A stretch of DNA of 64,000 bases from CAWINH01 sp963837425 (GTDB lineage: Bacteria; Chloroflexota; Limnocylindria; QHBO01), in assembly GCA_963837425.1 (NCBI GenBank), contig CAWINH010000005.1:62001-126000 (forward strand), read 5' to 3'. Made by a program: the position numbers and the translations under genes. Positions within the stretch are counted from its first letter, which is position 1; each line of letters starts with the position of its first letter. The notes under the pieces are model-generated. The model was given only the letters and a program-made list of their open reading frames with translations, was not told the DNA's origin and made no database searches. Positions 1 through 7,986 of this stretch are shown here, one piece after another.

Positions 1-926
1 TGCTGTGGGGCACCGCGAACCTCTTCAGCCACCCGCGCTACGCGGCAGGCGCTGCGACGAACCCGGACCCCGAGGTCTTCGCCTACGCCGCGGCCCAGGT
101 GAAGCTCATGCTCGAGGCGACGCATCGGCTGGGCGGAGAGAACTACGTGCTGTGGGGCGGCCGCGAGGGCTACGAGACGCTCCTGAACACCGACCTCGCC
201 CACGAGGGCGAGCAGCTCGCCCGCTTCCTCACCCTCGTCGCCGAGCACAAGCACCACATCGGCTTCACTGGCACCCTCCTCATCGAGCCGAAGCCGCAGG
301 AGCCGACGAAGCACCAGTACGACTACGACGTCGCCACCGTTCTCGGCTTTCTGACACGGCACGACCTCGCGGGTGAGTATCGGGTCAACATCGAGGTCAA
401 CCATGCCACCCTGGCCGGGCACAGCTTCCATCACGAGGTCGTCACCGCCTTGGCCGGCGGGATCTTCGGCAGCATCGACGTCAATCGGGGGGATTACCAG
501 AACGGCTGGGACACCGACCAGTTCCCGAACTCGGTCGACGAGCTGTCGCTCGCTCTCTACGAGATCCTGCGCGCCGGCGGCTTCACGACCGGCGGCTTCA
601 ACTTCGACACGAAGCTCAGGCGCCAGAGCCTGGCCCGCGGCGATCTGTTCCACGCCCACATCGGCGGGATGGACACCCTGGCCCGCGCGTTGCTCGTGGC
701 GGCGGACATGCTCACCGCGGGCGACCTGCAGCGGCTCCGTGACGAGCGCTATGCCGGCTGGTCGGAACAGCTGGGGACGGCGATCATGGCCGGGCAGCGC
801 TCGCTCGCGGAGCTCGAGGACGAGGTCGTGTCCGGCGGCCTCGAGCCCCGTCCTGCCTCCGGGCAGCAGGAGCGGCTCGAGAACCTCGTGAATCAGCGCA
901 TCTGGGCGGTCGAGCGGGACGCCTGA
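1..926 (+). CDS. xylA: D-xylose isomerase, 5'-truncated by window edge
   Basis: Interconverts D-xylose and D-xylulose in the cytoplasm, the first step of the isomerase route. The reading frame is open from base 3, so the N-terminal third lies outside the window; 307 residues remain of a family usually near 390-440. Family signatures are visible: VLWGGREGYETLLNTD, the metal-site segment IEPKPQEPTKHQYDYD, NIEVNHATLAGHSFHHE and a C-terminal GGFNFDTKLRR. The stop lies 4 nt before the GTG of xylB, so the two are clearly one operon. The xylose importer and the ROK regulator downstream support the substrate assignment. Confidence 0.97.
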   Translation, partial: LWGTANLFSHPRYAAGAATNPDPEVFAYAAAQVKLMLEATHRLGGENYVLWGGREGYETLLNTDLAHEGEQLARFLTLVAEHKHHIGFTGTLLIEPKPQEPTKHQYDYDVATVLGFLTRHDLAGEYRVNIEVNHATLAGHSFHHEVVTALAGGIFGSIDVNRGDYQNGWDTDQFPNSVDELSLALYEILRAGGFTTGGFNFDTKLRRQSLARGDLFHAHIGGMDTLARALLVAADMLTAGDLQRLRDERYAGWSEQLGTAIMAGQRSLAELEDEVVSGGLEPRPASGQQERLENLVNQRIWAVERDA

Positions 927-930
927 GGCG

Positions 931-2418
931 GTGGCCTTCGTCCTGGGCATCGACGTCTCGACCACCGCCACGAAGGCCGTCCTCGTCGACCCTGCCGGAG
1001 TCGTCGTCGGGATCGGCACCGCCGAGTACGGCGTCAGCGTGCCGCAACCCGGTTGGAGCGAGCAGGACCCTCAGCTGTGGTGGCACGGCACCTGCCGGGC
1101 GATCGGCGAGGCCCTCGCCGCGAGCGGATCCAGCCCCGGCGACATCGTCGCCATTGGCCTCACCGGGCAGATGCACGGCGCCGTCCTCCTCGATGAGGCC
1201 GGGGAGGTGCTACGGCCGGCGATCCTGTGGAACGATCAGCGGACCGCCGCCGAGTGCGACATCATCCGCGAGCGCATCGGCTTCGAGCGGCTGGTGGCGA
1301 CCACCGGCAACGACGCGCTCACCGGCTTCACCGCCCCGAAACTCGTATGGGTCCAGCGCCACGAGCCGGAGATCTGGGAGCGGGTCGCCCATGTCCTCCT
1401 GCCCAAGGATTACCTCAGGTACCGGCTGACCGGCGAGTTCGCGACGGACAAGGCCGATGGCTCCGGGACCCAGCTCTTCGACCTTGCGGCCCGGGACTGG
1501 TCCCCGACGATCCTGTCCGCCCTCGAGATCGACCCGGCGGTGCTGCCAACGACCCATGAGGGACCCGAGCTGACGGGCTCGCTGACCAGCGAAGCGGCGG
1601 CGGCGACCGGGCTGACGCGCGGCGCGGCCATCGTCGCCGGCGGCGGGGATCAGGCGGCAAACGCGGTGGGCGTCGGAGCCGTGACGCCGGGGGTCACCGC
1701 CCTGTCGCTCGGCACCTCGGGCGTCGTGTTCGCGACGACCGACCAGCCGATCTTCGAACCGCGCGGTCGTGTCCACGCCTTCTGCCACGCCGTCCCGGCT
1801 CGATGGCACATGATGTCGGTGATGCTCTCCGCGGCCGGCAGCCTGCGCTGGTTCCGTGATGCGCTTGCCCCGGGGGAAGCCTACGGAGACCTCGCCGCGA
1901 CTGCGGACGGAGTCGAGGCGGCGAGCGACGGCCTGTTCTTCCTGCCCTACCTCAGCGGCGAGCGCAGCCCGTACCCCGACCCCCAGGCGCGCGGTGCGTT
2001 CGTGGGGCTGACCGCAAGCCACGATCGTCGGCACCTGGTCCGCGCGGTCCTTGAGGGCGTGGCCTTTGGGCTCCGCGACGGCCTCGACCTCATGGTCGCG
2101 GCGGGAATGCCCCGGCCGGCTGAGATTCGCGCCTCGGGAGGTGGCCTGGCCAGCCCCACGTGGGCGCAGATCCTGGCCGACGTCCTCGATGCGGAGCTCG
2201 TCACGCCGTCGACCACAGAGGGCGCGGCGTTCGGGGCTGCAACATTGGCGGCCGTGGGGATCGGCTGGTTTGACGACGTGCCCAGCGCCACCCAGGCGCT
2301 GGTCAGAACGAGTCCGGCTGCCGCACCCGGCCCCGCCCGCGCCTCATACGCGGACGCACATGCGACGTTCCGCGAGCTCTACCCGGCCCTGGCGCCGACC
2401 TTCCATCGGGCCGTATGA
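931..2418 (+). CDS. xylB: Xylulokinase (FGGY kinase)
   Basis: Phosphorylates D-xylulose to xylulose 5-phosphate using ATP, feeding the pentose phosphate pathway. The 495-residue length is normal for XylB. The N-terminal phosphate motif LGIDVSTTATKAVLVD is at residues 5-20, the substrate segment GQMHG is near 79-83, and the catalytic Asp is about residue 240 in GGGDQAANAVG. The second ATPase half has LGTSGVV and GGLASPTWAQILADV. The start is GTG, 4 nt after the xylA stop, which implies translational coupling. It converges on the ABC ATPase gene with a 13-nt gap. Other FGGY sugar kinases are possible in principle, but adjacency to xylA makes xylulokinase very likely. Confidence 0.95.
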   Translation: MAFVLGIDVSTTATKAVLVDPAGVVVGIGTAEYGVSVPQPGWSEQDPQLWWHGTCRAIGEALAASGSSPGDIVAIGLTGQMHGAVLLDEAGEVLRPAILWNDQRTAAECDIIRERIGFERLVATTGNDALTGFTAPKLVWVQRHEPEIWERVAHVLLPKDYLRYRLTGEFATDKADGSGTQLFDLAARDWSPTILSALEIDPAVLPTTHEGPELTGSLTSEAAAATGLTRGAAIVAGGGDQAANAVGVGAVTPGVTALSLGTSGVVFATTDQPIFEPRGRVHAFCHAVPARWHMMSVMLSAAGSLRWFRDALAPGEAYGDLAATADGVEAASDGLFFLPYLSGERSPYPDPQARGAFVGLTASHDRRHLVRAVLEGVAFGLRDGLDLMVAAGMPRPAEIRASGGGLASPTWAQILADVLDAELVTPSTTEGAAFGAATLAAVGIGWFDDVPSATQALVRTSPAAAPGPARASYADAHATFRELYPALAPTFHRAV

Positions 2419-2431
2419 CCGCCCTCCCCGG

Positions 2432-3229
2432 CTAGCGGTGCAGGGCCGCCCGGCCCTCCGCGACGACGTCATCCTGCAGAGCGCCCATGATGATCATGGC
2501 CAGGACCTCGTCCGGCGTCACGTCGTCGCGCCGGACGGTCCGAACCAGCATGCCGTGATACATGACGCTGATCCGGTCCGACAGGTCGAAGACGTCGTGG
2601 ATGTCGTGGCTCACGAGGAAGATGCCGATCCCCTCCGACTTCAGCTGCCGGATCAGGTCCCGGACCTGCTCCGTCTCGGCGGGCCCTAGCGCGGCCGTCG
2701 GCTCGTCCATGATGAGGATACGAGCGTTGAAGTACACCGCCCGCGCGATCGCCACGGACTGCCGCTGACCTCCGGAGAGCGATACGACCGGCGCCTTGAA
2801 GCTCGCGAAGTTCGGGTTGAGCCGGCTCATGACCTTGCGCGTCTCCGACTCCATGGCGCTGTCGTCCAGCCCGCCGATCAGGCTCGAGATCTCGCGGCCC
2901 AGGAACATGTTCGAGGCGGCGTCGATGTTGTCGGCGAGGGCCAGCGTCTGGTAGATCGTCTCAATGCCGAGGAGCTGCGCATCGCGGGGATTCGAGATCG
3001 AGACCCGTTCGCCCTTGATCCGGATCACCCCGGAGTCGGCCCGGTGGGCTCCGGACAGCACGCGCATCAGGGTCGTCTTGCCGGCCCCGTTGTGGCCCAC
3101 CAGCCCCACGACCTCGCCGGCCATGAGGTTCACGCTCACGCCATCGACCGCGTGCACGCCACCGAAGGCGACGTGAATGTCCTCCATCTCGACGAGCGGC
3201 GCCGTGGTGGCTTCCGCACCTGCGGTCAT
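2432..3229 (-). CDS. Sugar ABC transporter ATPase, single-domain XylG/RbsA-type
   Basis: Cytoplasmic ATPase that powers sugar import with the permease and binding lipoprotein encoded just upstream. It is 265 residues with one complete ABC domain: Walker A GHNGAGKTT at about 45-53, Q-loop Gln at 94, signature LSGGQ at 151-155, Walker B ILIMDEP at 171-177, and a switch His in VSHD. Classical XylG and RbsA have two fused ABC domains of about 500 residues, so this one probably works as a homodimer. The ATG has a strong GAGGAGG ribosome-binding site. It is the last gene of the importer operon. The exact sugar is inferred from neighbours. Confidence 0.9.
   Translation of the reverse strand: MTAGAEATTAPLVEMEDIHVAFGGVHAVDGVSVNLMAGEVVGLVGHNGAGKTTLMRVLSGAHRADSGVIRIKGERVSISNPRDAQLLGIETIYQTLALADNIDAASNMFLGREISSLIGGLDDSAMESETRKVMSRLNPNFASFKAPVVSLSGGQRQSVAIARAVYFNARILIMDEPTAALGPAETEQVRDLIRQLKSEGIGIFLVSHDIHDVFDLSDRISVMYHGMLVRTVRRDDVTPDEVLAMIIMGALQDDVVAEGRAALHR
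2442..2457. terminator. Possible hairpin near the xylB / ABC-ATPase convergent junction
   Basis: An inverted repeat AGGGCC-GCCC-GGCCCT lies 24 nt past the xylB stop, inside the 3' end of the opposing ATPase gene. There is no T-tract. It could help end xylB transcripts, but in GC-rich DNA a 6-bp stem can occur by chance. Confidence 0.3.
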
Positions 3230-3249
3230 GGTTTGCTCCTCCTCTTCGC

Positions 3250-4575
3250 TCAGCGGACGGCCCGGCGGCGCGTGTACGCGTCGAACGCGACCGCAGCGAT
3301 CAGCACGATGCCGGCCGCCACGTTCTGCCCCGGCGAGTTCACGTGCAGGAATGACAGGCCGTATTTCAGCGAGGTCATGACGAACGCGCCGAGCACCGCT
3401 CCGGGAATCGTGCCGATGCCACCGGCGAACGACGTCCCGCCGACGACCGCGGCAGCGATGACGTACAGCTCGTAGTTGATGCCGACGTCGAGGGTTGCCC
3501 CGTTCAGCCGCGCGGACGCCACCGCCGCGGACAGCGCGCAGAGGACGCCCATGAGGATGAAGGTCTTCATGATCGTCCAGCGCGTGTTGATGCCGGCCAG
3601 CTCGGCCGCGTCCGGGTTTCCGCCGAACGCGTAAACATACCGCCCGAAGCTGCGCCGGGTGGCGAGCCAGGTCATGACCAGGGTCACACCCACAAGCAGC
3701 ATGAGCGGCAGCGGGAAGCCGGCCGAGATCTTCAGGCCACCGGCAGGCTCGGTGATGTTGTGGTCGACCGCATATTGGTGCGCCGGGCCGGCCGGCCAGT
3801 AGTTGCCGTTGGCGAAGTACGCGAGCCAGATGATCGTGGCGCAGGCGAGCACGCCGAGCGTGACCTCCGCCCAGATCGGGCGGAGGGGGAAGCCGAATCG
3901 CCGCCGCTGGCGGCGGCCGTTCGCGAGCAGGGCAATGACGGCGACGCAGCCGATGATCCCGACCACCCAGGTCAGGGTGCCCCCGACCGAGCCCTCCGCT
4001 CCACCGTTGAGAAGCTGGAACGTCGGATCGAGCCCGAATACGCCGGCCCCGTTGGAGAGGTACCAGACCGCGCCGCGGATGGAGAGCAGACCGCCAAGGG
4101 TCACGACGAACGACGGGACGCCGATGTAGGCAACGATGAACCCCTGGACCGCGCCGAATGCGGCGCCGATCGCGATCCCGATGCCGAGCGCGATGAGCCA
4201 GCGGAAGGGGAAGTCGGGACCCATGCCCAGGACGTTGGGAAGCCAGTCGGTCATGAGCAGGGCGTAGCTCATCGCGATGAAGCCGGTGAGCGACCCGACC
4301 GACAGGTCGATGTTCCGCGACACGATGACGAGGACCATGCCGGTGGCGATGATCGCCACACTCGTTGCCTGGATCGCCAGCGTGGCCATGTTGTTCGACT
4401 GGAAGAGGTCGCCGCCGCTCAGGATGTTGAAGCCGCCGATGATGACGGCGAGCGCCACGAGCATGCCGAAGAGACGGAGGTCGATCTCCGTCTGCGCGAA
4501 GAGTCGACGCAGCCGAGCGAGCACCGATGGCTGCAATCTGCCTGGGGCCGGTGCCGTATCGGCCACGTTGGTCAC
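3250..4575 (-). CDS. xylH: Sugar ABC transporter permease, XylH-like
   Basis: Inner-membrane channel subunit of a carbohydrate-uptake-2 family importer. It is 441 residues with about ten or more hydrophobic segments. The family hallmark GGNPDAAELAGIN and the C-terminal AAAVVGGTSFAGGIGT segment are present. It is longer than E. coli XylH because of a polar loop around the middle containing NGRRQRRRFG. The start is GTG with GAGGAGA 6 nt upstream. It lies between the binding-protein gene, separated by a strong hairpin, and the ATPase gene, 20 nt away. Substrate xylose is inferred from context. Confidence 0.9.
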   Translation of the reverse strand: MTNVADTAPAPGRLQPSVLARLRRLFAQTEIDLRLFGMLVALAVIIGGFNILSGGDLFQSNNMATLAIQATSVAIIATGMVLVIVSRNIDLSVGSLTGFIAMSYALLMTDWLPNVLGMGPDFPFRWLIALGIGIAIGAAFGAVQGFIVAYIGVPSFVVTLGGLLSIRGAVWYLSNGAGVFGLDPTFQLLNGGAEGSVGGTLTWVVGIIGCVAVIALLANGRRQRRRFGFPLRPIWAEVTLGVLACATIIWLAYFANGNYWPAGPAHQYAVDHNITEPAGGLKISAGFPLPLMLLVGVTLVMTWLATRRSFGRYVYAFGGNPDAAELAGINTRWTIMKTFILMGVLCALSAAVASARLNGATLDVGINYELYVIAAAVVGGTSFAGGIGTIPGAVLGAFVMTSLKYGLSFLHVNSPGQNVAAGIVLIAAVAFDAYTRRRAVR

Positions 4576-4604
4576 GACAGCTCTCCTCGTGCGGAGTTAG
4601 AGGG

Positions 4605-4635
4605 CCTGCGCCCCCGGATCGTCCGGGGGCGCAGG
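4605..4635 (-). terminator. Intercistronic hairpin between xylF and xylH
   Basis: A perfect 14-bp stem (4605-4618 paired with 4622-4635) with a 3-nt TCG loop sits in the 93-nt gap after the binding-protein gene. No U-run follows it in the direction of transcription. Hairpins at this place in ABC importer operons usually stabilise the binding-protein mRNA and let only part of transcription continue, which would give excess lipoprotein over permease. A leaky terminator is the alternative. Confidence 0.75.
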
Positions 4636-4668
4636 AAAGGCTAGCTCACAAGACTCCTGCGACGGCGC

Positions 4669-5808
4669 TCATAGGCCGCAGGCCGCTGCGCCGGGATCCG
4701 AAGCGGTGACACCGTTGCAGATGTCGTCCTTCGTCACCCACCAGCCGGCCGACATGACCTTGTCGAGCGTGTCGGCGGTGACCGGCGTCGGCTGCAGGAT
4801 CAGCGACTTCACCGTGTTGTTCCCCGGCGTCATGAAGTCCGTGGGGCTGTTACCGGCGAGCGGCGCCACCGACGAATCGATGTTGATCGAGATGTCGGAC
4901 ATCGCCTTGCCGGCGCACAGGTCGAGCGCCGCCTGGCCCGCGGCCTTGCCGAGCTCGTTCGCGTTCTTCCAGACGTCAACGTACTGCTTGCCCAGCGCGA
5001 CGTTGTTCAGGTTGGCCTTGTCGCCGTCCTGGCCGCTCAGGGGCGGGTATCCGTAGCTCTTGGCGGTGAGCGCAGCCACGACGCCGAGCGCCGTGCTGTC
5101 GTTCTCGGCCAGGATCGCGTCGATCGGGGTGTTCGCCGCGACCGCGCTGTCGATGATCGCCTCCATGTTGGCCTGGGCCGTCTCGGTCGCCCACGCGTCG
5201 GTGTACGTCCCGTCCGCGGGCCCGATGATCTTGATGTCACCGGACGCCACCTTGTCCTTCAGGCCGGCATTGTCCCAGCCGGTCGGCAGGAAGGTCGACG
5301 CATTCGGGTCGCCCGGGTCGCCCTTGATGAGGACGTAGCTGCCGGTCGGCACCTTGTCGAGGACCGCCTTGGCCTCGGCCTCGCCAACCTTCACGTTGTC
5401 GAACGTGATGTACAGGACGCTCGGATCCTCGATCAGCCGGTCGTAGGCAATGACCGGGATGTTGGCGTCCTTGGCCTTCTGCAGGGTTGGCAGGATCGCA
5501 GTCGTGTCCTGCGCGAGCAGGATCAGGACGTCGGCGCCCTGCGAGATGAGGGTCGTGACGTCGGTCGCCTGCTGCTCACTGCTGAGGTTCGCGTCGGCAT
5601 CGATGTACTTGCCACCCGCGTCCTCGACCACCTTCTTGATGTTCGGCTTGTCAGCCGCCGCCCAGCGCGGCTGCTGGAAGTTGTTCCAGGAGACTGCGAC
5701 CGTGCAGCTGGCCGCGGTGCCCCCCGATGGACTGGGCGAGCCGCCTGCGCAGCCTGCCACCACAATGGCGACGGTCCCCAACAGGGCCGCCAGCCTTCTA
5801 ATCCCCAT
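4669..5808 (-). CDS. xylF: Xylose-type periplasmic-binding lipoprotein
   Basis: Captures the sugar outside the membrane and delivers it to the permease. It is 379 residues. The N-terminus has a basic start, a hydrophobic stretch and a lipobox ending VAGC with Cys20, so it is a lipid-anchored protein, followed by a short Ser/Gly/Pro linker. The body is a periplasmic-binding-protein-I fold like XylF/ChvE, with QGADVLILLAQD, IPVIAYDRLI and a KGDPGDPNA hinge segment. The ATG is preceded by GGAGGAGAGAAGGA. It is the first gene of the importer operon, downstream of a palindrome and a G-rich promoter region. Ribose or glucose binding cannot be excluded. Confidence 0.92.
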   Translation of the reverse strand: MGIRRLAALLGTVAIVVAGCAGGSPSPSGGTAASCTVAVSWNNFQQPRWAAADKPNIKKVVEDAGGKYIDADANLSSEQQATDVTTLISQGADVLILLAQDTTAILPTLQKAKDANIPVIAYDRLIEDPSVLYITFDNVKVGEAEAKAVLDKVPTGSYVLIKGDPGDPNASTFLPTGWDNAGLKDKVASGDIKIIGPADGTYTDAWATETAQANMEAIIDSAVAANTPIDAILAENDSTALGVVAALTAKSYGYPPLSGQDGDKANLNNVALGKQYVDVWKNANELGKAAGQAALDLCAGKAMSDISINIDSSVAPLAGNSPTDFMTPGNNTVKSLILQPTPVTADTLDKVMSAGWWVTKDDICNGVTASDPGAAACGL

Positions 5809-5827
5809 GGTGTCCTTCTCTCCTCCT

Positions 5828-5865
5828 GCTGAATATGTTCAGCGCATTTCCAATGGCGTGCACGC
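5828..5865. promoter_or_regulatory. Candidate operator palindromes upstream of xylF
   Basis: Two dyads lie between the xylF start and the ROK regulator gene: GCTGAA-TATG-TTCAGC at 5828-5843 and GCGTGCACGC at 5856-5865. The first is AT-centred in GC-rich DNA and sits about 20-35 nt upstream of the xylF start codon, where a repressor would block transcription. The natural ligand-responsive candidate is the adjacent ROK protein. Binding is inference. Confidence 0.45.
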
Positions 5866-5880
5866 AGTAGGCTACATACT

Positions 5881-5901
5881 TGTCAAGCCCCCCTCCCCCC
5901 C
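5881..5901 (-). promoter_or_regulatory. xylF upstream -35-like box with adjacent G-tract
   Basis: On the minus strand a G7-A-G6 run is followed directly by C and then a consensus TTGACA (5886 down to 5881). No convincing -10 is seen 16-18 nt downstream; that position reads GTGCAC, part of the second palindrome. This may be a promoter needing an activator, or only an upstream element. Confidence 0.4.
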
Positions 5902-5951
5902 AATTCGGCATGCCCGACGCGCGCTGATGTGCTCCCGCGCCTCCTTGCTCG

Positions 5952-7187
5952 TCATGCCATCGCCGCCTGGACCGGACGGTCACCCTGCTGGAACCATTCG
6001 GCGGGATCGCGGAGCAACGGCTCGAACCCGAGCTCCGCGGCGCCGAGCAGGGGCGCGTCGCTGCCGAGCGCGGCCGGAACGACCTCAACGAGCTGGCGGG
6101 GGGCCCCGAGGGCGCGGCGGTCCAGGGCTTCGTCCACCGTCCTCGCCACGAAGGGATGGATCCTGCCGAAGAGGCCGCCGAGGACGACGAGCCGGGGATT
6201 GAAGATGTTGACCAGTCCGGAAAGACCAATGCCGAGCCACCGTCCGACCTCCTCGAGCGCCGCGAGGTCCCGCTGCGAGCCGCCCTCCGCCGCTGCCAGC
6301 ACGGCTCCGACCCCGTGGCGTCCTCCGTCCGGATCCCGCCCTGCCCTCGTGAGCAGCGCGTGCTCGCCGATCTCGGTCTCCCAGCAGCCGATCGAGCCGC
6401 ATCGGCAGGCCGCGCCGTCGGCATTCACCGGCAGGTGCCCCACCTCGCCGGCGTACCCCTCGGACCCCGCGAGCGGCCGTCCGTCGACGATGATGCCTCC
6501 ACCGACGCCGACCTCGCCCGAGATGTAGACGACGTCGTCAACGCCAACGGCCGCCCCGCGTCGATGCTCGGCGAGAGCCCCGAGGTCGGCCTCGTTCGCG
6601 ACCGAGACGCCGACGCCCACGCCGAGCGCCCGAGCCAGTGCCTCCCCCAACGGAGCGTCGCGCCAGCCGAGGTTGGGCGCGAACCGCACCAGGCCGTCGG
6701 ATTGCCGAACCAGGCCGACGACGCCGACGCTGACCGCCACAAGCGCACCGGGGCCTTCGACGCGCGCCAACGCCGGGACGGCGAGCTCCATGAGGTCTCC
6801 GACGATCTGGTCCAGCGACAGGTGCCCCCGGGGTCGGTCGACGCGGCGCCGCTCCAGCACGGTCCCGCCGATGCCGACGAGGGCGACCGCGAGCGAGTCG
6901 ACGGCGATCTCGAGGGCCAGGACGACGGCGCGCTCTGTGTTCGGCTGGACGAGGGGCGAGGGCCGGCCCGGGATGCCGAGTGAGGCGCTTCGTCCCTCGC
7001 TCGCCAGCTCCGCCCCCACGAATTCGGCGATCAGCCCGCGGATCGCGCTGCGTGTGAGCCCGGTGCGGGCCACGAGCTCCGAGCGCGAGAGGGGACCGTG
7101 GAGGTGGAGCTCGGTGGCGATCGCGCTGAGGTTCGCGCGGCGCACCGTCTCACTTCGCTGGCCGATCGCGTCCCGGTTCGTGATCAC
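5952..7187 (-). CDS. ROK-family transcriptional regulator, XylR-like
   Basis: Probable sugar-responsive repressor of the xylose locus. It is 411 residues. A winged helix-turn-helix occupies about residues 15-70 (LSRSELVARTGLTRSAIRG). A ROK sugar-kinase-like domain follows, with the zinc motif CRCGSIGCWE starting at Cys261 and GEVGVGGGIIVDG in the sugar/ATP cleft. The start is GTG; GAGAGGA lies about 14 nt upstream, so the ribosome-binding site is weak. It is downstream of xylF in the same orientation (143 nt apart) and divergent from the SDR gene, well placed to control both promoters. The ligand is presumed to be xylose or a related pentose. Confidence 0.88.
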   Translation of the reverse strand: MITNRDAIGQRSETVRRANLSAIATELHLHGPLSRSELVARTGLTRSAIRGLIAEFVGAELASEGRSASLGIPGRPSPLVQPNTERAVVLALEIAVDSLAVALVGIGGTVLERRRVDRPRGHLSLDQIVGDLMELAVPALARVEGPGALVAVSVGVVGLVRQSDGLVRFAPNLGWRDAPLGEALARALGVGVGVSVANEADLGALAEHRRGAAVGVDDVVYISGEVGVGGGIIVDGRPLAGSEGYAGEVGHLPVNADGAACRCGSIGCWETEIGEHALLTRAGRDPDGGRHGVGAVLAAAEGGSQRDLAALEEVGRWLGIGLSGLVNIFNPRLVVLGGLFGRIHPFVARTVDEALDRRALGAPRQLVEVVPAALGSDAPLLGAAELGFEPLLRDPAEWFQQGDRPVQAAMA

Positions 7188-7271
7188 CCGCGTTTTGTGA
7201 TCCTCTCTTTCAAATGTTTGTCGTAGACTCGTACATCGCCCCGGCGCGTGTCAAGAGACAAGGAGCGGGAG

Positions 7272-7979
7272 ATGGAGAGGCTGAACGGCAAGGTCGCCCT
7301 CGTCACGGGCGCAAGTCGCGGGATCGGAGCCGCCGTGGCGCGCTCGCTCGCGGACGAAGGGGTTCACCTGGGCCTCGCCTCCCGAAGCGGCGACGATCTC
7401 GGGATGGCGGACGTCGTCGCGCGGCCCGCCGACGTCCGCGACCCGGACGCGATGGCCGCCATCGCCGCCGCAACGGCCGAGCGCTTCGGGGGCATCGACA
7501 TCCTCGTCGTAAATGCGGGCGTGGGAGCCTACGGGCCGTTCCTCGATCTCCCGGCCGAGCACCTCGAGGAGATGATCGACGTCAACGTCAAGGGCGCGAT
7601 CTACACGATCCGCGCCGCGCTCCCCCACCTCCTGCGCAGTGAGGCCGCGGACATCGTCACGATCGCCAGCGAGGCCGGCCGTCGAGGGCTGCCGTACGAG
7701 GCGGTCTACTGCTCGTCGAAGTTCGCGCAGGTCGGCCTTACCGCCGCACTCGACCACGAGCTGCGGGACGAGGGGGTGCGCTGCACGAGCATCTGCCCCG
7801 GCGGCGTGGCGACGGACTTCGCCATGGGTCGAGGCCGCACGCCGGAGATGCCGGAGCTGACGGGAATGATGCGACCCGAGGACGTCGCGGAGGCCGTGAT
7901 CTTCGCTCTCACCAGGCCGAGAACCCACCGGATCCTCGAGGTCGCCTTCCGGCCGGTCAGCGAGACATCGTGGGGCTGA
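7272..7979 (+). CDS. Short-chain dehydrogenase/reductase
   Basis: NAD(P)-dependent oxidoreductase of unknown substrate. It is 235 residues, typical for classical SDRs. The nucleotide motif TGASRGIG is at 12-19, NAG at 81-83, and the catalytic triad is Ser133, Tyr146, Lys150 (YCSSK). I chose the ATG at 7272 because AAGGAG lies 6 nt upstream; an in-frame GTG at 7248 has no such site and would add eight polar residues. The stop is 7 nt before the Gfo/Idh gene. In a xylose locus it could oxidise a pentose or reduce a keto-sugar, but specificity cannot be read from sequence. Confidence 0.88.
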   Translation: MERLNGKVALVTGASRGIGAAVARSLADEGVHLGLASRSGDDLGMADVVARPADVRDPDAMAAIAAATAERFGGIDILVVNAGVGAYGPFLDLPAEHLEEMIDVNVKGAIYTIRAALPHLLRSEAADIVTIASEAGRRGLPYEAVYCSSKFAQVGLTAALDHELRDEGVRCTSICPGGVATDFAMGRGRTPEMPELTGMMRPEDVAEAVIFALTRPRTHRILEVAFRPVSETSWG

Positions 7980-7986
7980 GGCCGCG

